From contig CAYTKP010000008.1 of NCBI GenBank assembly GCA_964438695.1, positions 1 through 28,124 of the forward strand: DNA of 28,124 bases, read 5' to 3'. The notes under the pieces were generated by a model. That model was not told the DNA's origin and ran no database searches. It saw nothing but the letters and a program-made list of their open reading frames with translations. Both the position numbers and the translations under genes were made by a program. How positions within the stretch are numbered: the first letter of the stretch is position 1; every line of letters starts with the position of its first letter. Below, piece by piece: positions 5,992 to 14,677 of the stretch. The DNA is from Phoenicimicrobium sp964438695 (GTDB lineage Bacteria > Atribacterota > Phoenicimicrobiia > Phoenicimicrobiales > Phoenicimicrobiaceae).

Positions 5992-8088
5992 CTATTTGTC
6001 CTCTTCTTCTTTCTTAGCTTGAGCAATTATTTCCTGAGCTATATTGGCAGGTACTTCTTCGTAATGGGAAAATTTCACTGTAAAAGTTCCTCTACCTTGA
6101 GTAATTGACCTTAAATCGATAGCATACTTGAAAATCTCTGCTTGCGGAACTTTTGCCTTAATAACCTGTTTCCCAGTCGGAGATTCTTCCATTCCCATTA
6201 TTCTTCCTCTTTTACTATTTAAATCACCGATTATATCTCCCATATACTCTTTTGGTACTATTACTTCGATATCCATTATAGGTTCTAATAAGACCGGATT
6301 GCCCTCAGTTGCACCTTTCTTAAAAGCAAGTGAACCAGCAACTTTAAAAGCCATTTCTGAGGAATCTACCGGATGGTAAGAACCATCATAAAGTGTAGCT
6401 TTTACATCTATGGTTGGGTATCCTGCTAATACTCCTTTTTTCATTGCTTCTACTATCCCTTTTTCTACTGCCGGGCGATATTGTCGGGGAATTACTCCTC
6501 CTACTATTTTATCTACAAACTCGAATCCTTCCCCTCTTCCTTTAGGCTCAAATTCCACCCAACAATGCCCATATTGACCTCTTCCCCCAGATTGTTTTTT
6601 ATATTTTCCTTCTGCTTTAACATTCTTTCGAATGGTTTCTTTGTATCCTACTTTGGGAGTACTTTTTTCTACTTCTACCCCAAACTTACTCTCCATTGTG
6701 TCAATTATTACTTCCAAATGTGATTCTCCCATACCAGCCAATATGGTCTCTCCTGTATCTTCATCCCGATATACTTTAACTGTAGGATCTTCATCTATTA
6801 TTCTGCTTATTGCGGTACTTAATTTGTCTTCATCTCCTTTAGTTTTAGGAGATATTGCTAATAACATTATCGGTTCTGGATATACTATCTTTTCAAATTC
6901 CACAGGATTATCTTCATTGCAGAGGGTATCTCCAGTGGTAGTATTTTTAAGTTTTGCTACAGCACCTATATCTCCAGCACATATTTCAGGAATAGAATGT
7001 TGATTTTTGCCTTGCATTTTATAAATTTTGCCTACTTTATTAACAATACCCTTGGAAGAATTATATATATTCGAATCTTCAGTTAATTTTCCAGAGTATA
7101 CTCTAAAATAAGTTAAATTCCCCACATAAGGGTCTGCTACGGTCTTAAATACAAAAGAAGAAAAAGGAGTATCAACTGAATTCTCTATCACCTCTTCAGA
7201 AGAATTCTTCAAATTCTTAACTCTAACAGGTGGCATCTCTGCGGGAGAAGGGAAATATTCTACTATAAAATCAAGGAGAGGTTCTATCCCTAAATTCATA
7301 GTTGCTGAACCACACAGAATGGGAACAACCTTTCTCTCTTTTATCCCTTGTTTTAGACAAGAAGCAATTTCTTCATCAGTCAAAGTTTCTCCATCCAGGT
7401 ATTTCATTAAAAGTTCATCATCAAATTCAGCTATCACTTCTATTAATTCTTTTCGATAATCCTCTGCTTGAGTAGTTAAATCACCAGGTATTTCTTGCTC
7501 TTCAAAAGTGGGCTTTTCTCCAGCTGTTTTCTTATACACTAAAGCTTTCATTTTTATTAAATCAACTACACCCTTAAAATTTTCTTCTTTGCCAATAGGT
7601 AATTGAACCGGAATAACTGATGAACCAAAAAACTTATTTAGCATATCTTTTACCCGGTAAAAATCGGCTCTTTCTCGGTCCATTTTATTTATGAAGATTA
7701 CTCGAGGAAGTTTGTATTCATTGGCAAAATCCCATACTTTTTCAGTCTGAACCTCTACCCCTGATACCCCGCATATCACTACTACCGCATTATCTGTAAC
7801 CCTTAAACTCGATTTGGTATCAGTAATAAAATCAAGATAGCCTGGTGTATCTATAACATTAACTTTTTTATCCTTCCAGTCTAAATAAGCCAATGAGGAA
7901 TGAATAGTTATTCCTTTTTTTATTTCCCTGGGGTCATAATCAGTAGTAGTATTTCCTTGCTCTATGGTTCCTAACCTATTGATCATCCCTGAATCGTAGA
8001 GCATAGCTTCAGCCAGTGAAGTCTTACCAGAATCTCCGTGTCCCACAAGAGCAATATTTCGCATCTTACTTATGTCATACTTGGTCAT
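5992..8088 (-). CDS. fusA: Elongation factor G family GTPase (EF-G paralogue type)
   Basis: The 698-residue product has full EF-G architecture. The G domain carries G1 GHGDSGKT (16-23), the G2 region KKGITIHSS, G3 DTPG and G4 NKMD. Domain II, the III/V ferredoxin-like domains and a domain IV with GGRGQYGHCWVEFEP follow. The length is normal. The P-loop departs from the AHIDAGKTT of canonical translocating EF-G. The context is also not a str operon (no rpsL, rpsG or tuf). Both fit the clostridial EF-G-like paralogue group whose exact ribosome role is less defined. It may be the only EF-G of the organism or a second copy; the window cannot tell. The ATG has an AAGGAGGG site. It may follow lipA in the same transcript (96-base gap). 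Confidence 0.9.
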   Translation of the reverse strand: MTKYDISKMRNIALVGHGDSGKTSLAEAMLYDSGMINRLGTIEQGNTTTDYDPREIKKGITIHSSLAYLDWKDKKVNVIDTPGYLDFITDTKSSLRVTDNAVVVICGVSGVEVQTEKVWDFANEYKLPRVIFINKMDRERADFYRVKDMLNKFFGSSVIPVQLPIGKEENFKGVVDLIKMKALVYKKTAGEKPTFEEQEIPGDLTTQAEDYRKELIEVIAEFDDELLMKYLDGETLTDEEIASCLKQGIKERKVVPILCGSATMNLGIEPLLDFIVEYFPSPAEMPPVRVKNLKNSSEEVIENSVDTPFSSFVFKTVADPYVGNLTYFRVYSGKLTEDSNIYNSSKGIVNKVGKIYKMQGKNQHSIPEICAGDIGAVAKLKNTTTGDTLCNEDNPVEFEKIVYPEPIMLLAISPKTKGDEDKLSTAISRIIDEDPTVKVYRDEDTGETILAGMGESHLEVIIDTMESKFGVEVEKSTPKVGYKETIRKNVKAEGKYKKQSGGRGQYGHCWVEFEPKGRGEGFEFVDKIVGGVIPRQYRPAVEKGIVEAMKKGVLAGYPTIDVKATLYDGSYHPVDSSEMAFKVAGSLAFKKGATEGNPVLLEPIMDIEVIVPKEYMGDIIGDLNSKRGRIMGMEESPTGKQVIKAKVPQAEIFKYAIDLRSITQGRGTFTVKFSHYEEVPANIAQEIIAQAKKEEEDK

Positions 8089-8184
8089 ATAAATCTTCCC
8101 TCCTTATTATTTGGTCAAAATTATCAATACTCAAACATTGACTTTAATTCTATCAGATATATTTGAATATATCAAAATTTTTAG

Positions 8185-9063
8185 TTATATATTCTTATGT
8201 TTAATCAGTATATTTTTCAGAATCTCTACGGCATGATATGAACTGCGTACTAAAGGGGCAGAGGCAACATATTTAAAGCCTAAAGACATCCCTATCTTCC
8301 GATATTCTTCAAACTTATCAGGATGAATATACTCTTGTACCTCTAAATGATGAGGAGAAGGCCGTAGATACTGGCCAATAGTCAAAACATCACAATTTAC
8401 TTGCCTTAAATCTTTCATCGCCTGAATCACTTCTTCTTTTTTCTCTCCCAAACCTACCATAATCCCCGACTTGGAAACAATATTCTTATTCCGAATTTTA
8501 ACCTGTCTCAGCAACTCTAAGGAAAGCTTATATACGGCCTTAGGTCTCACTAATGGATATAAACGGGGAACAGTCTCAATATTATGATTAATAACTTCTG
8601 GCTGAACATCTATTATTTTTTGGAGCGCTTCCCAAGAGCCATTAAAATCAGGCACCAACACTTCTACACTACTTTCGGGAAGTAATTTTCTAATTTCTAT
8701 AATAGTTTTAGCAAAATGTCCTGCTCCTCCATCGGGTAAATCATCTCTAGTTACAGAGGTAATTACGATATGTTTAAGATTTAAACGCTTAGCGGCTTGG
8801 GCGATATGGTAAGGCTCTTCTGAGTCTACTGGAAGAGGCACTCCTTTTTTAACCGCGCAAAATCTACAATTTCGTGTGCAGACATTTCCCAATATCATAA
8901 AAGTAGCAGTCCCATTCTTGTAACATTCCCCTCGATTAGGGCATAAAGCACTATCACAAACAGTATGTAAATTTAATTCTCTTAACAATGAATCCATCTG
9001 TTCTAGAACTTTTTGATCAGGTAATCTTCTTCGCAACCAATAAAGATGTCCTTTTTTATCCAT
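8185..9063 (-). CDS. lipA: Lipoyl synthase
   Basis: This 292-residue radical SAM enzyme inserts two sulfurs into protein-bound octanoyl groups to make the lipoyl cofactor. The auxiliary cluster cysteines are C36, C41 and C47 (CDSALCPNRGEC). The radical SAM CX3CX2C motif is C62, C66 and C69 (CTRNCRFC). The family's C-terminal RSSYHA motif is present (about 275-280). Length and start are normal. The gene begins 5 bases after the TIM-barrel gene ends, so the two are probably translated from one mRNA. No lipB, lplA, gcvH or 2-oxoacid dehydrogenase gene is visible in the window. Confidence 0.97.
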   Translation of the reverse strand: MDKKGHLYWLRRRLPDQKVLEQMDSLLRELNLHTVCDSALCPNRGECYKNGTATFMILGNVCTRNCRFCAVKKGVPLPVDSEEPYHIAQAAKRLNLKHIVITSVTRDDLPDGGAGHFAKTIIEIRKLLPESSVEVLVPDFNGSWEALQKIIDVQPEVINHNIETVPRLYPLVRPKAVYKLSLELLRQVKIRNKNIVSKSGIMVGLGEKKEEVIQAMKDLRQVNCDVLTIGQYLRPSPHHLEVQEYIHPDKFEEYRKIGMSLGFKYVASAPLVRSSYHAVEILKNILIKHKNI

Positions 9064-9068
9064 ATCTC

Positions 9069-9899
9069 TTATTGCCCCTTTAGCAATTTTGAATAGATAT
9101 TTTTAATATTTTTAAGTACTTCTCTTTCTTTGTTTTTGTTATTTGCATTTTTTCTAATTTCCATCATAAAAAATCCCTTATATTTAATTTTCTTCAAAAC
9201 ACTAATAAATTCTCGCCAATTTATATTCCCCTTAAAGGGGAGAATATGTTCATCCTCGATCCCCAAATTATCATGGATATGTAAATGACACAAATAATCT
9301 TTAATCTCTGGCAAACACTCCACCACTCCACTATGGTTATAAAGGTTAGCTGTTATATTGCAGTGACCGGTATCCAGGCAAATCCCTAAACTTTTTGAAT
9401 CAAACTTTTTTACTATTTCTAAAATTTCTAGGATATTATCACCAGTTTTCCCTGGCAAAGTATTTTCCAGAGCAATTTTAATCCCCCAATGTTCACAAAA
9501 TTTCAATATCTCTTCCAAACTTTGTTCGCTCTTTTCTCGACGTGCCTTTCTTGTTTTCTCATCTTTAATTTTGCTCCCCGGATGAACTACTAAAATCTCT
9601 CCCCCTAACCTTAGTAAGGCAAGAGCTGTTTTTTCCACTTCTCTAATAGACCATACTCGATCATATTCCTCTATTAAAGATATATCTACTCCATTTCTAG
9701 GCATATGCATAGAAACTACTTTTATATTATTTCTTTTTAATTCTTTGGACATTTCATCCAGATATTTGGGGTCCTGATAATTGAAATGCCCTTCTTTCGG
9801 TTTTGCTTCAATATAATTTATTCCCTCATCTTTAAGCAAAGATAATTTTGATCTTAATTCATAATCTTCAAATAAAAATGTAGATAAACCTAATTCCAT
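9069..9899 (-). CDS. TIM-barrel sugar phosphate isomerase/epimerase family protein
   Basis: The 276-residue product belongs to the xylose isomerase-like / AP endonuclease 2 superfamily. Visible signs include the start LGLSTFLFEDYEL, a VVSMHMP strand, ILVVHPGS, IALENTLPG (metal-ligand Glu region), GICLDTGHCNI (Asp/His), and CHLHIHDNLGIEDEHILPFKGNI, the usual metal-binding His-x-His and Asp-rich loop. The substrate cannot be assigned from sequence. AAGGAG precedes the ATG. It sits 35 bases after trxB and 5 bases before lipA, so it is probably cotranscribed with both. The pairing with lipA is suggestive but not explained. Confidence 0.82.
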   Translation of the reverse strand: MELGLSTFLFEDYELRSKLSLLKDEGINYIEAKPKEGHFNYQDPKYLDEMSKELKRNNIKVVSMHMPRNGVDISLIEEYDRVWSIREVEKTALALLRLGGEILVVHPGSKIKDEKTRKARREKSEQSLEEILKFCEHWGIKIALENTLPGKTGDNILEILEIVKKFDSKSLGICLDTGHCNITANLYNHSGVVECLPEIKDYLCHLHIHDNLGIEDEHILPFKGNINWREFISVLKKIKYKGFFMMEIRKNANNKNKEREVLKNIKNIYSKLLKGQ

Positions 9900-9934
9900 T
9901 TCTTCTTTCTTCTCCTTTTATTACATCTTAATTC

Positions 9935-10927
9935 TTAGTAAGAAATTCCTTTTAGTTCTTCTATATATTTTTCAGCTGCAAAGGCTGCAGTAGCCCCCTC
10001 TCCACAGGCAGTAACTACCTGTCTCAAGATTTTTCTTCGCACATCTCCACAAGCATAAATACCTTCTTGCGAAGTCATCATATTATCATCAGTTATAATA
10101 TATCCTCTTTCATCTAACTTTATTGTTCCTGGTAAAAAAATAGTATTAGGTAAATTCCCTACAAACAAGAAAACACCCTGGCAGGAAATTTCTTTTTCTT
10201 CCCCTGTTTTTATATTTTTAATTGAAACCCCTTCTACTTTTTCTTTACCTGATATTCTGGTTACCACAGAATCCCAAACAAAATTTATTTTCTGATTAGA
10301 AAAAACTCTTTCTTGTAATATCTTAGTAGCCCTTAATCTATCCCTGCGGTGAATAATGGTAATTTCTCGGGCAAATTTAGTCAAATACAGGGCTTCTTCT
10401 ATTGCCGTGTCTCCCCCACCAACTAATACTAATTTTTGATTTTGAAAAAAAGGAGCATCGCAGGTAGCACAATAAGAGACTCCTTTCCCTCTTAACTCTT
10501 CCTCTCCCGGTACTCCTAATTTTTTGGCCTCTGCCCCCGATGCTATGATAACCGTTAAGGCTTTATATTCCTGGCTATCTGTTTTTACTATTTTTATTTT
10601 ATCTTTTTCATTTTCTTTTACTTTTTTCACTTCGCCATATTCTTTTTTTAAGCCAAACCGTGTAGCCTGTTCCTCCATTTTTTGCATTAACTCAGGGCCA
10701 CCTATTCCTTCAGGGAATCCAGGATAATTCTCTATAATTTCGGTAAGTACTGCCTGCCCTCCAGGCATAGCTTTTTCGATTAATAGAGTATTCATTCTTG
10801 CCCGACCAAGATAGATACCTGCAGTCAATCCTGCAGGACCACCACCAATTATGATAGCATCATATATCTTTTCTTCTATCGTCTTTTCCATACTACTTGT
10901 TTTTGCTTTAGTTGCTACTATTGACAT
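9935..10927 (-). CDS. trxB: Thioredoxin reductase
   Basis: This 330-residue FAD/NAD(P)H flavoprotein reduces thioredoxin-like partners. FAD binding is at GGGPAG (28-33), the redox pair is CATC (C153 and C156), and the nucleotide site is GGGDTAIEEALYL. The FAD-closing ACGDVR motif comes near the C-terminus. The first ~20 residues (MSIVATKAKTSSMEKTIEEK) extend beyond the usual start. A GGAGGTAA site directly before this ATG supports the extended start over the internal Met13. It is the first gene of a likely trxB, isomerase, lipA and perhaps EF-G transcript. No thioredoxin gene is adjacent. Confidence 0.95.
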   Translation of the reverse strand: MSIVATKAKTSSMEKTIEEKIYDAIIIGGGPAGLTAGIYLGRARMNTLLIEKAMPGGQAVLTEIIENYPGFPEGIGGPELMQKMEEQATRFGLKKEYGEVKKVKENEKDKIKIVKTDSQEYKALTVIIASGAEAKKLGVPGEEELRGKGVSYCATCDAPFFQNQKLVLVGGGDTAIEEALYLTKFAREITIIHRRDRLRATKILQERVFSNQKINFVWDSVVTRISGKEKVEGVSIKNIKTGEEKEISCQGVFLFVGNLPNTIFLPGTIKLDERGYIITDDNMMTSQEGIYACGDVRRKILRQVVTACGEGATAAFAAEKYIEELKGISY

Positions 10928-10964
10928 TTAAAAATTACCTCCATGAAAATAGTCGTTATTGAAT

Positions 10965-11085
10965 AAACCTAGCGTATAGCGTACAGCGTTTAGCGTATAC
11001 ATTTAGTTAGCTAGTTAGTTGGTTAGTTAGCGGTAAGCTGGCTAAGTGGCTAACGGTCTTAGCAATATGCAATATACGATATACA
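10965..11085. repeat. Intergenic tandem-word repeat island
   Basis: Three word families sit side by side: GCGTATAGCGTACAGCG / TTAGCGTATAC (about 10970-11000), then GTTAGCTAGTTAGTTGG-type words (11004-11055), then GCAATATACGATATAC-type words (11060-11090). The same families recur at 488-545, 17736-17830 and 23870-23990. Confidence 0.6.
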
Positions 11086-11088
11086 AAT

Positions 11089-11817
11089 TTATTTTTGTTT
11101 TATCTTTATTTCAATATCCCCTTTGATAAAACCCTTCAAAGAGGATAAAAGTCCAATAATAGTATTTTTTACTAACTTAGATATAAAAGGATTCATTGAA
11201 ATTGTCTTCCCATCGACTTTTACCAAAGTTGAAGGCTCTAAAGAAAGACAATTATCGAAAGTTTTATTTCCCTTAACAATTTCTCGAGCCAATCCATAAC
11301 ATTCCTGATATCCGCAGGCACCACAATTTAAATTGGGTAACTTAAAAGATTTTTCGAGTACTATATCAGCTATCTTTTTTATATCTTCATCCTCTAAAAT
11401 ATTAAAGTCAAAGATATTCGAATCAGTATCCTTAGAAAGAAAACCAGCAGTACCTATTTGCAAACCATCAAACAATTCATCCCTTTCCTCTTCTTTTCTT
11501 AAACATACAATCTTAGGAAAAGTCTTTTCTCTTTTAAAACCCTCCACCAAGATAATATCAGCTTTAAAATATTTTATAATTTCTTCCAAACTACTTTTAC
11601 TTTCTACATAAAACACTGATTCTTTATCGGTTACTGCAGCTATCTGGGAAAGATATTTTTTGTATTTCGAAGTATCAGAATTACTAACATCGATATTTCC
11701 GGATATATGTTTTATTGCCGCAACTTGATATCCCCGATCAAGTAATTCTTTAGCTAATTTTATAAGTAAAGTAGTTTTGCCACTTTTTTTATAACCTATT
11801 ATCCCAACAACCTTCAT
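11089..11817 (-). CDS. mobB: MobB-like P-loop protein with C-terminal Fe-S domain
   Basis: The frame is open from an ATG at 11838, but AGGAG lies 10 bases before the ATG at 11817, so the start is MKVVGIIGYKKSGKTT (242 residues). The first ~155 residues match MobB of molybdopterin-guanine dinucleotide synthesis: Walker A GYKKSGKT (8-15), VAAIKH, and IILVEGFKRE. A cysteine motif follows, CX2CX4C plus a distal Cys (C165, C168, C173, then NC about 17 residues on). It resembles the RnfB-type four-cysteine Fe-S domain (CGACGYQEC). A GTPase coupled to a cluster would suit metal-cofactor delivery to Mo/W enzymes, but no such enzyme is in the window. The promoter copy at 11958-11985 lies about 140 bases upstream. 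Confidence 0.82.
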   Translation of the reverse strand: MKVVGIIGYKKSGKTTLLIKLAKELLDRGYQVAAIKHISGNIDVSNSDTSKYKKYLSQIAAVTDKESVFYVESKSSLEEIIKYFKADIILVEGFKREKTFPKIVCLRKEEERDELFDGLQIGTAGFLSKDTDSNIFDFNILEDEDIKKIADIVLEKSFKLPNLNCGACGYQECYGLAREIVKGNKTFDNCLSLEPSTLVKVDGKTISMNPFISKLVKNTIIGLLSSLKGFIKGDIEIKIKQK

Positions 11818-11902
11818 TATATTAAAACTCCTATTCATCTATATTATCTTACTTATATTATTTTTAAGTTTATCAGGAGACTAAACTCCCTTGAAACCCT
11901 CT

Positions 11903-11996
11903 GTTAATTCTTTTAATCTCCGTAATAATATAGGATTTGTTTGTTCTCAATCGCTATGTTATCATAAAAATCATAAAAATTTCAAATTGAATATTT
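11903..11996 (-). promoter_or_regulatory. Promoter/leader block A (for the MobB-like gene)
   Basis: On the minus strand TTGAAA (11980-11985) and GATAAC (11958-11963) have a 16-base spacer, continuing through AACATAG to AGATTAAAAGAA. The whole block closely matches 14128-14220 upstream of the GGDEF gene. It occupies most of the 300-base gap between the two genes. The remainder (about 12000-12117) shows no clear terminator. Confidence 0.5.
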
Positions 11997-12117
11997 AAGT
12001 TCCCTAACTGGCATTCAGAAAGATTACTCTTTTATCTAAGGAGAGAACTAATTTCTGGAGATTGTGAGTATGATGTGAAGCATAGTAGTCTTGTTCTGCC
12101 ATAAAAATACTAAATAC

Positions 12118-14004
12118 CTACAAGAAATGCTTTTTTCTAATTTTACTATTGAAGAATTTATCTTTATACATATTACGGTCTGCTTCTCTAAAGAGAGAAT
12201 TTATATCCTTATGTTCCTCGTTTTGAGTAATATATCCCAAGGCAATATTTGGTCTTAAATAAACAGGTGTGATCTTATCCTGTAAACAGGTCTTCTTGAC
12301 CCTCTCGCAGAATTTCTGAACTTCTTCGGAAGTAGTAGAAGGTAGAAGAATGGCAAACTCATCCCCGCCAATACGAGCCAGGATATCACCCTGACGGGAG
12401 ACGGAAGTAAGCAATTGAGAGAGGTGTTTTAAGAGTCGATCTCCTTCCTGGTGACCGAAGGTATCATTAACTACTTTTAACCTATTAACATCAATCATCA
12501 CTATACTTAAGGGATAGTAACGAGAGGAATCATATCTTTTTAGTTCTTCTTCGAAGTATGCTCGATTATAGAGACCGGTTAGAATGTCGTGAAAACTTAG
12601 ATACCTGATTCTTTCCTCGACCCGTTTACGCTCTATAGCCATAGCCACCTGAGAGGAGACAAATTCCATAAGTTTTATGTCTTTTTCAGAATAGAGATGG
12701 GGGTTGGTATAACTTAAGACTGCCATTGTCCCTATTACTTTATCTTCTATCTTTAAAGGAACTCCCAACCAAACAGTCTCTTCAGTTAAGGTGCCCAGAT
12801 GAGATAGAATTAATTCTCCCTTCTTAATCATCCTATCTATTTGCTGGCGATTGACTAAAAGGGGCTGACCTGTCTTAATTATATAAGCAGAAAGTGTACC
12901 GATATTATCATATTCTAAAGTAATGGAAACATCATCCTTTTCATCAATAAAATAATCATAACGTATTCTTTTTTTATCTTTGCTAAGTAAGGCAATATTG
13001 AAATTAGTGGTATCAATAATGGTACTCAATTCTTGATGAATAGATTTATAGAGTTCATCTAAAGATATGGGAGAATTAGCTGCTTTGGAGATATTATAGA
13101 GGACCTGCTGGAGTTTTTCATTCTCTTTACGTTCGGATATATCTACGAAAATACCCTCTACTCCAGCAATATTCCCTTCTTTGTCATAATAGTAATGGCT
13201 GGTATCAGAGATAATCAGAGGAGTGCCGTCTTTCTTCTTTAAAGTTAGTTCAAAGTCTTTAAGATTCCCATTATTCTTTTCTAATTCTTTAAGATACTTT
13301 TTTCTTTCTTCCGGAGCAAAGTATAAATGTTGGGAGATATTTTTCCCCAAGATATCCTCGGGAGAACTGTAGCCAAATAATTTTGCTCCTTCCGGATTTA
13401 TCATAATAAGATTTCCATCTTTATCTGTGCGATAATAGGCTCCCGGCATATTCTCAAAGAGATTATGATATTTTTTCTCAGATTGGCGTATTTTTTCTTC
13501 AACCTTCTTACCTGCAGTGATATCTCTAGAGACAATAAGCAACTGATCTGTTACAATATTTACAGTACTTTGAAAGTAACGCCAATTTCCCCTTTTATCT
13601 CTAAAACGAAATTCAATTCTCTTAGTGCTAGGTAATTCTTTAACATTTAAAAACTTTCTTATCTTTGTATCGACATAATCTTTCAATATTAATAATAGAT
13701 TCTTTCTGTCATCAGGATGGATAAATTCAAAAGGAGATTTACCGAGTAATTCTTCGGGCTTATATCCGGTGTTTTCTTTAATCGAAGGATTAATGTAAAT
13801 AAATGTTGCTTGTAAATTTAAATCGTGCAAGCTAATAACATCGCTTGTATTCTCAGTTATTAAAAAGTACATTTTTTCAAATTTAGCTAATTTATTCTCC
13901 TTTTCCCCATGATTGGTTTTTAGATTTTCTAATCTAGTAATTTGCTGGCGCGATTTCATCAATTTATTCTGCCACTGCTCTTTAATTTTATCCTTGTCTT
14001 TCAT
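12118..14004 (-). CDS. Diguanylate cyclase with PAS-PAS-GAF sensor
   Basis: The 628-residue product is predicted to make cyclic di-GMP. Domain order: an N-terminal charged, coiled-coil-like stretch (1-45); PAS 1 (about 47-170, GYKPEELLGKSPFEFIHPDD); PAS 2 with PAC (about 178-293, ending GIFVDISERK); GAF (about 300-455); and GGDEF (about 465-615, starting LTGLYNRAYFEEEL). The catalytic GGDEF signature is intact at 546-550. An RxxD inhibitory site (R537-D540, RQGD) sits five residues upstream, so product inhibition is likely. There is no EAL/HD-GYP domain and no transmembrane helix, so it is a cytosolic sensor. GAGGGAG precedes the ATG. Its promoter region is duplicated upstream of the MobB-like gene. 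Confidence 0.93.
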   Translation of the reverse strand: MKDKDKIKEQWQNKLMKSRQQITRLENLKTNHGEKENKLAKFEKMYFLITENTSDVISLHDLNLQATFIYINPSIKENTGYKPEELLGKSPFEFIHPDDRKNLLLILKDYVDTKIRKFLNVKELPSTKRIEFRFRDKRGNWRYFQSTVNIVTDQLLIVSRDITAGKKVEEKIRQSEKKYHNLFENMPGAYYRTDKDGNLIMINPEGAKLFGYSSPEDILGKNISQHLYFAPEERKKYLKELEKNNGNLKDFELTLKKKDGTPLIISDTSHYYYDKEGNIAGVEGIFVDISERKENEKLQQVLYNISKAANSPISLDELYKSIHQELSTIIDTTNFNIALLSKDKKRIRYDYFIDEKDDVSITLEYDNIGTLSAYIIKTGQPLLVNRQQIDRMIKKGELILSHLGTLTEETVWLGVPLKIEDKVIGTMAVLSYTNPHLYSEKDIKLMEFVSSQVAMAIERKRVEERIRYLSFHDILTGLYNRAYFEEELKRYDSSRYYPLSIVMIDVNRLKVVNDTFGHQEGDRLLKHLSQLLTSVSRQGDILARIGGDEFAILLPSTTSEEVQKFCERVKKTCLQDKITPVYLRPNIALGYITQNEEHKDINSLFREADRNMYKDKFFNSKIRKKHFL

Positions 14005-14127
14005 TAATTGTTTCTCCCTCTAAAATAGATAAAAAGCCGGTAATTTGGAGATCATAATATAAATAGACGTCAAAAAAAGAATAAATAGGCTAGGAGGAAA
14101 GCCAACTAAAAAATTAACTGAACAATC

Positions 14128-14220
14128 GTTATTTCTTTTAATCTAATTTATAATCTGAGATCCTTTATGTACAATTACTATGTTATCATATAAATTATAA
14201 ATTTTTCAAATTGGATATTT
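14128..14220 (-). promoter_or_regulatory. Promoter/leader block B (for the GGDEF gene)
   Basis: On the minus strand TTGAAA (14204-14209) and GATAAC (14182-14187) have the same 16-base spacer and the same flanks as block A: CAATTTGAAA before, ATGATAACATAG after, and AGATTAAAAGAAA downstream. The block lies about 170 bases upstream of the diguanylate cyclase start. In the 372-base gap between the GGDEF gene and fmdB, this block and the fmdB promoter are the only elements I can name. Confidence 0.5.
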
Positions 14221-14283
14221 TGGTAAATAGCTAATTTTCTCTATTTTCCTTAAATAAAAGGAACAGATAAAGAAATAAAGGTC

Positions 14284-14311
14284 TTGACAAAAATACAAAC
14301 TTGTTTAAAAT
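14284..14311 (+). promoter_or_regulatory. Promoter of the FmdB-type gene
   Basis: TTGACA (14284-14289, perfect -35) and TAAAAT (14306-14311) have a 16-base spacer. They lead into the plus-strand gene at 14377 with a leader of about 60 bases and an AAAGGAG ribosome site. A minus-strand frame overlapping this promoter is spurious. Confidence 0.7.
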
Positions 14312-14376
14312 ATACCAGTGGGGCCTTTCAAAATAAAAAATAATATTTTTGATATCACCAAAAGGAGAATCTGAAT

Positions 14377-14670
14377 ATGCCAACCTATGAATACAAATGC
14401 AAAAAATGTGGAAATACTTTTGAAAAATTTCAATCAATTACTGAAGAACCCATTAAAAATTGCAAAATTTGTAATGGAGAAGTCTATAGATTAATTAGCA
14501 AAAATGGTAATTTCATCTTAAAAGGTAGTGGATTTTATAGCACTGATTATCGCAATAATGGTGGTAAATCAGAAAAGAAAAGTCTAATCGATTCTAAAAA
14601 AGAAGAACCGATCAAAAAAGAATCACCCCCAAACCCTAAACCAGAAATTAAAGATAAAAAGAAAGAATAA
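14377..14670 (+). CDS. FmdB-family zinc ribbon protein
   Basis: The 97-residue product opens MPTYEYKCKKCG, the diagnostic start of the FmdB/CxxC_CXXC_SSSS family. Zinc ligands are C8, C11, C29 and C32. The FmdB domain continues to about residue 60 (LKGSGFYSTDYR). The last ~35 residues are a low-complexity Lys/Glu/Pro tail. The family was named from a formamidase regulator, but its general role is unresolved. It is the only plus-strand gene before nadA and has its own promoter. It ends 7 bases from the end of the convergent patatin gene. Confidence 0.9.
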   Translation: MPTYEYKCKKCGNTFEKFQSITEEPIKNCKICNGEVYRLISKNGNFILKGSGFYSTDYRNNGGKSEKKSLIDSKKEEPIKKESPPNPKPEIKDKKKE

Positions 14671-14677
14671 ATTTCAG

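Noticed and set aside
6632..7003. 123-codon plus-strand ORF
   Set aside because: It lies antisense within the EF-G gene and has no supporting signals.
11089..11838. Longer start of the MobB-like protein at 11838
   Set aside because: AGGAG lies inside that extension at the right distance for the ATG at 11817, and the family sequence begins there.
12005..12102. Small ORF downstream of the diguanylate cyclase
   Set aside because: The frame could not be confirmed by coordinates, and no ribosome site or conservation argument supports it.
14231..14437. 68-codon minus-strand ORF
   Set aside because: It overlaps the fmdB promoter and start on the opposite strand and has no ribosome site; the plus-strand reading is far better supported.
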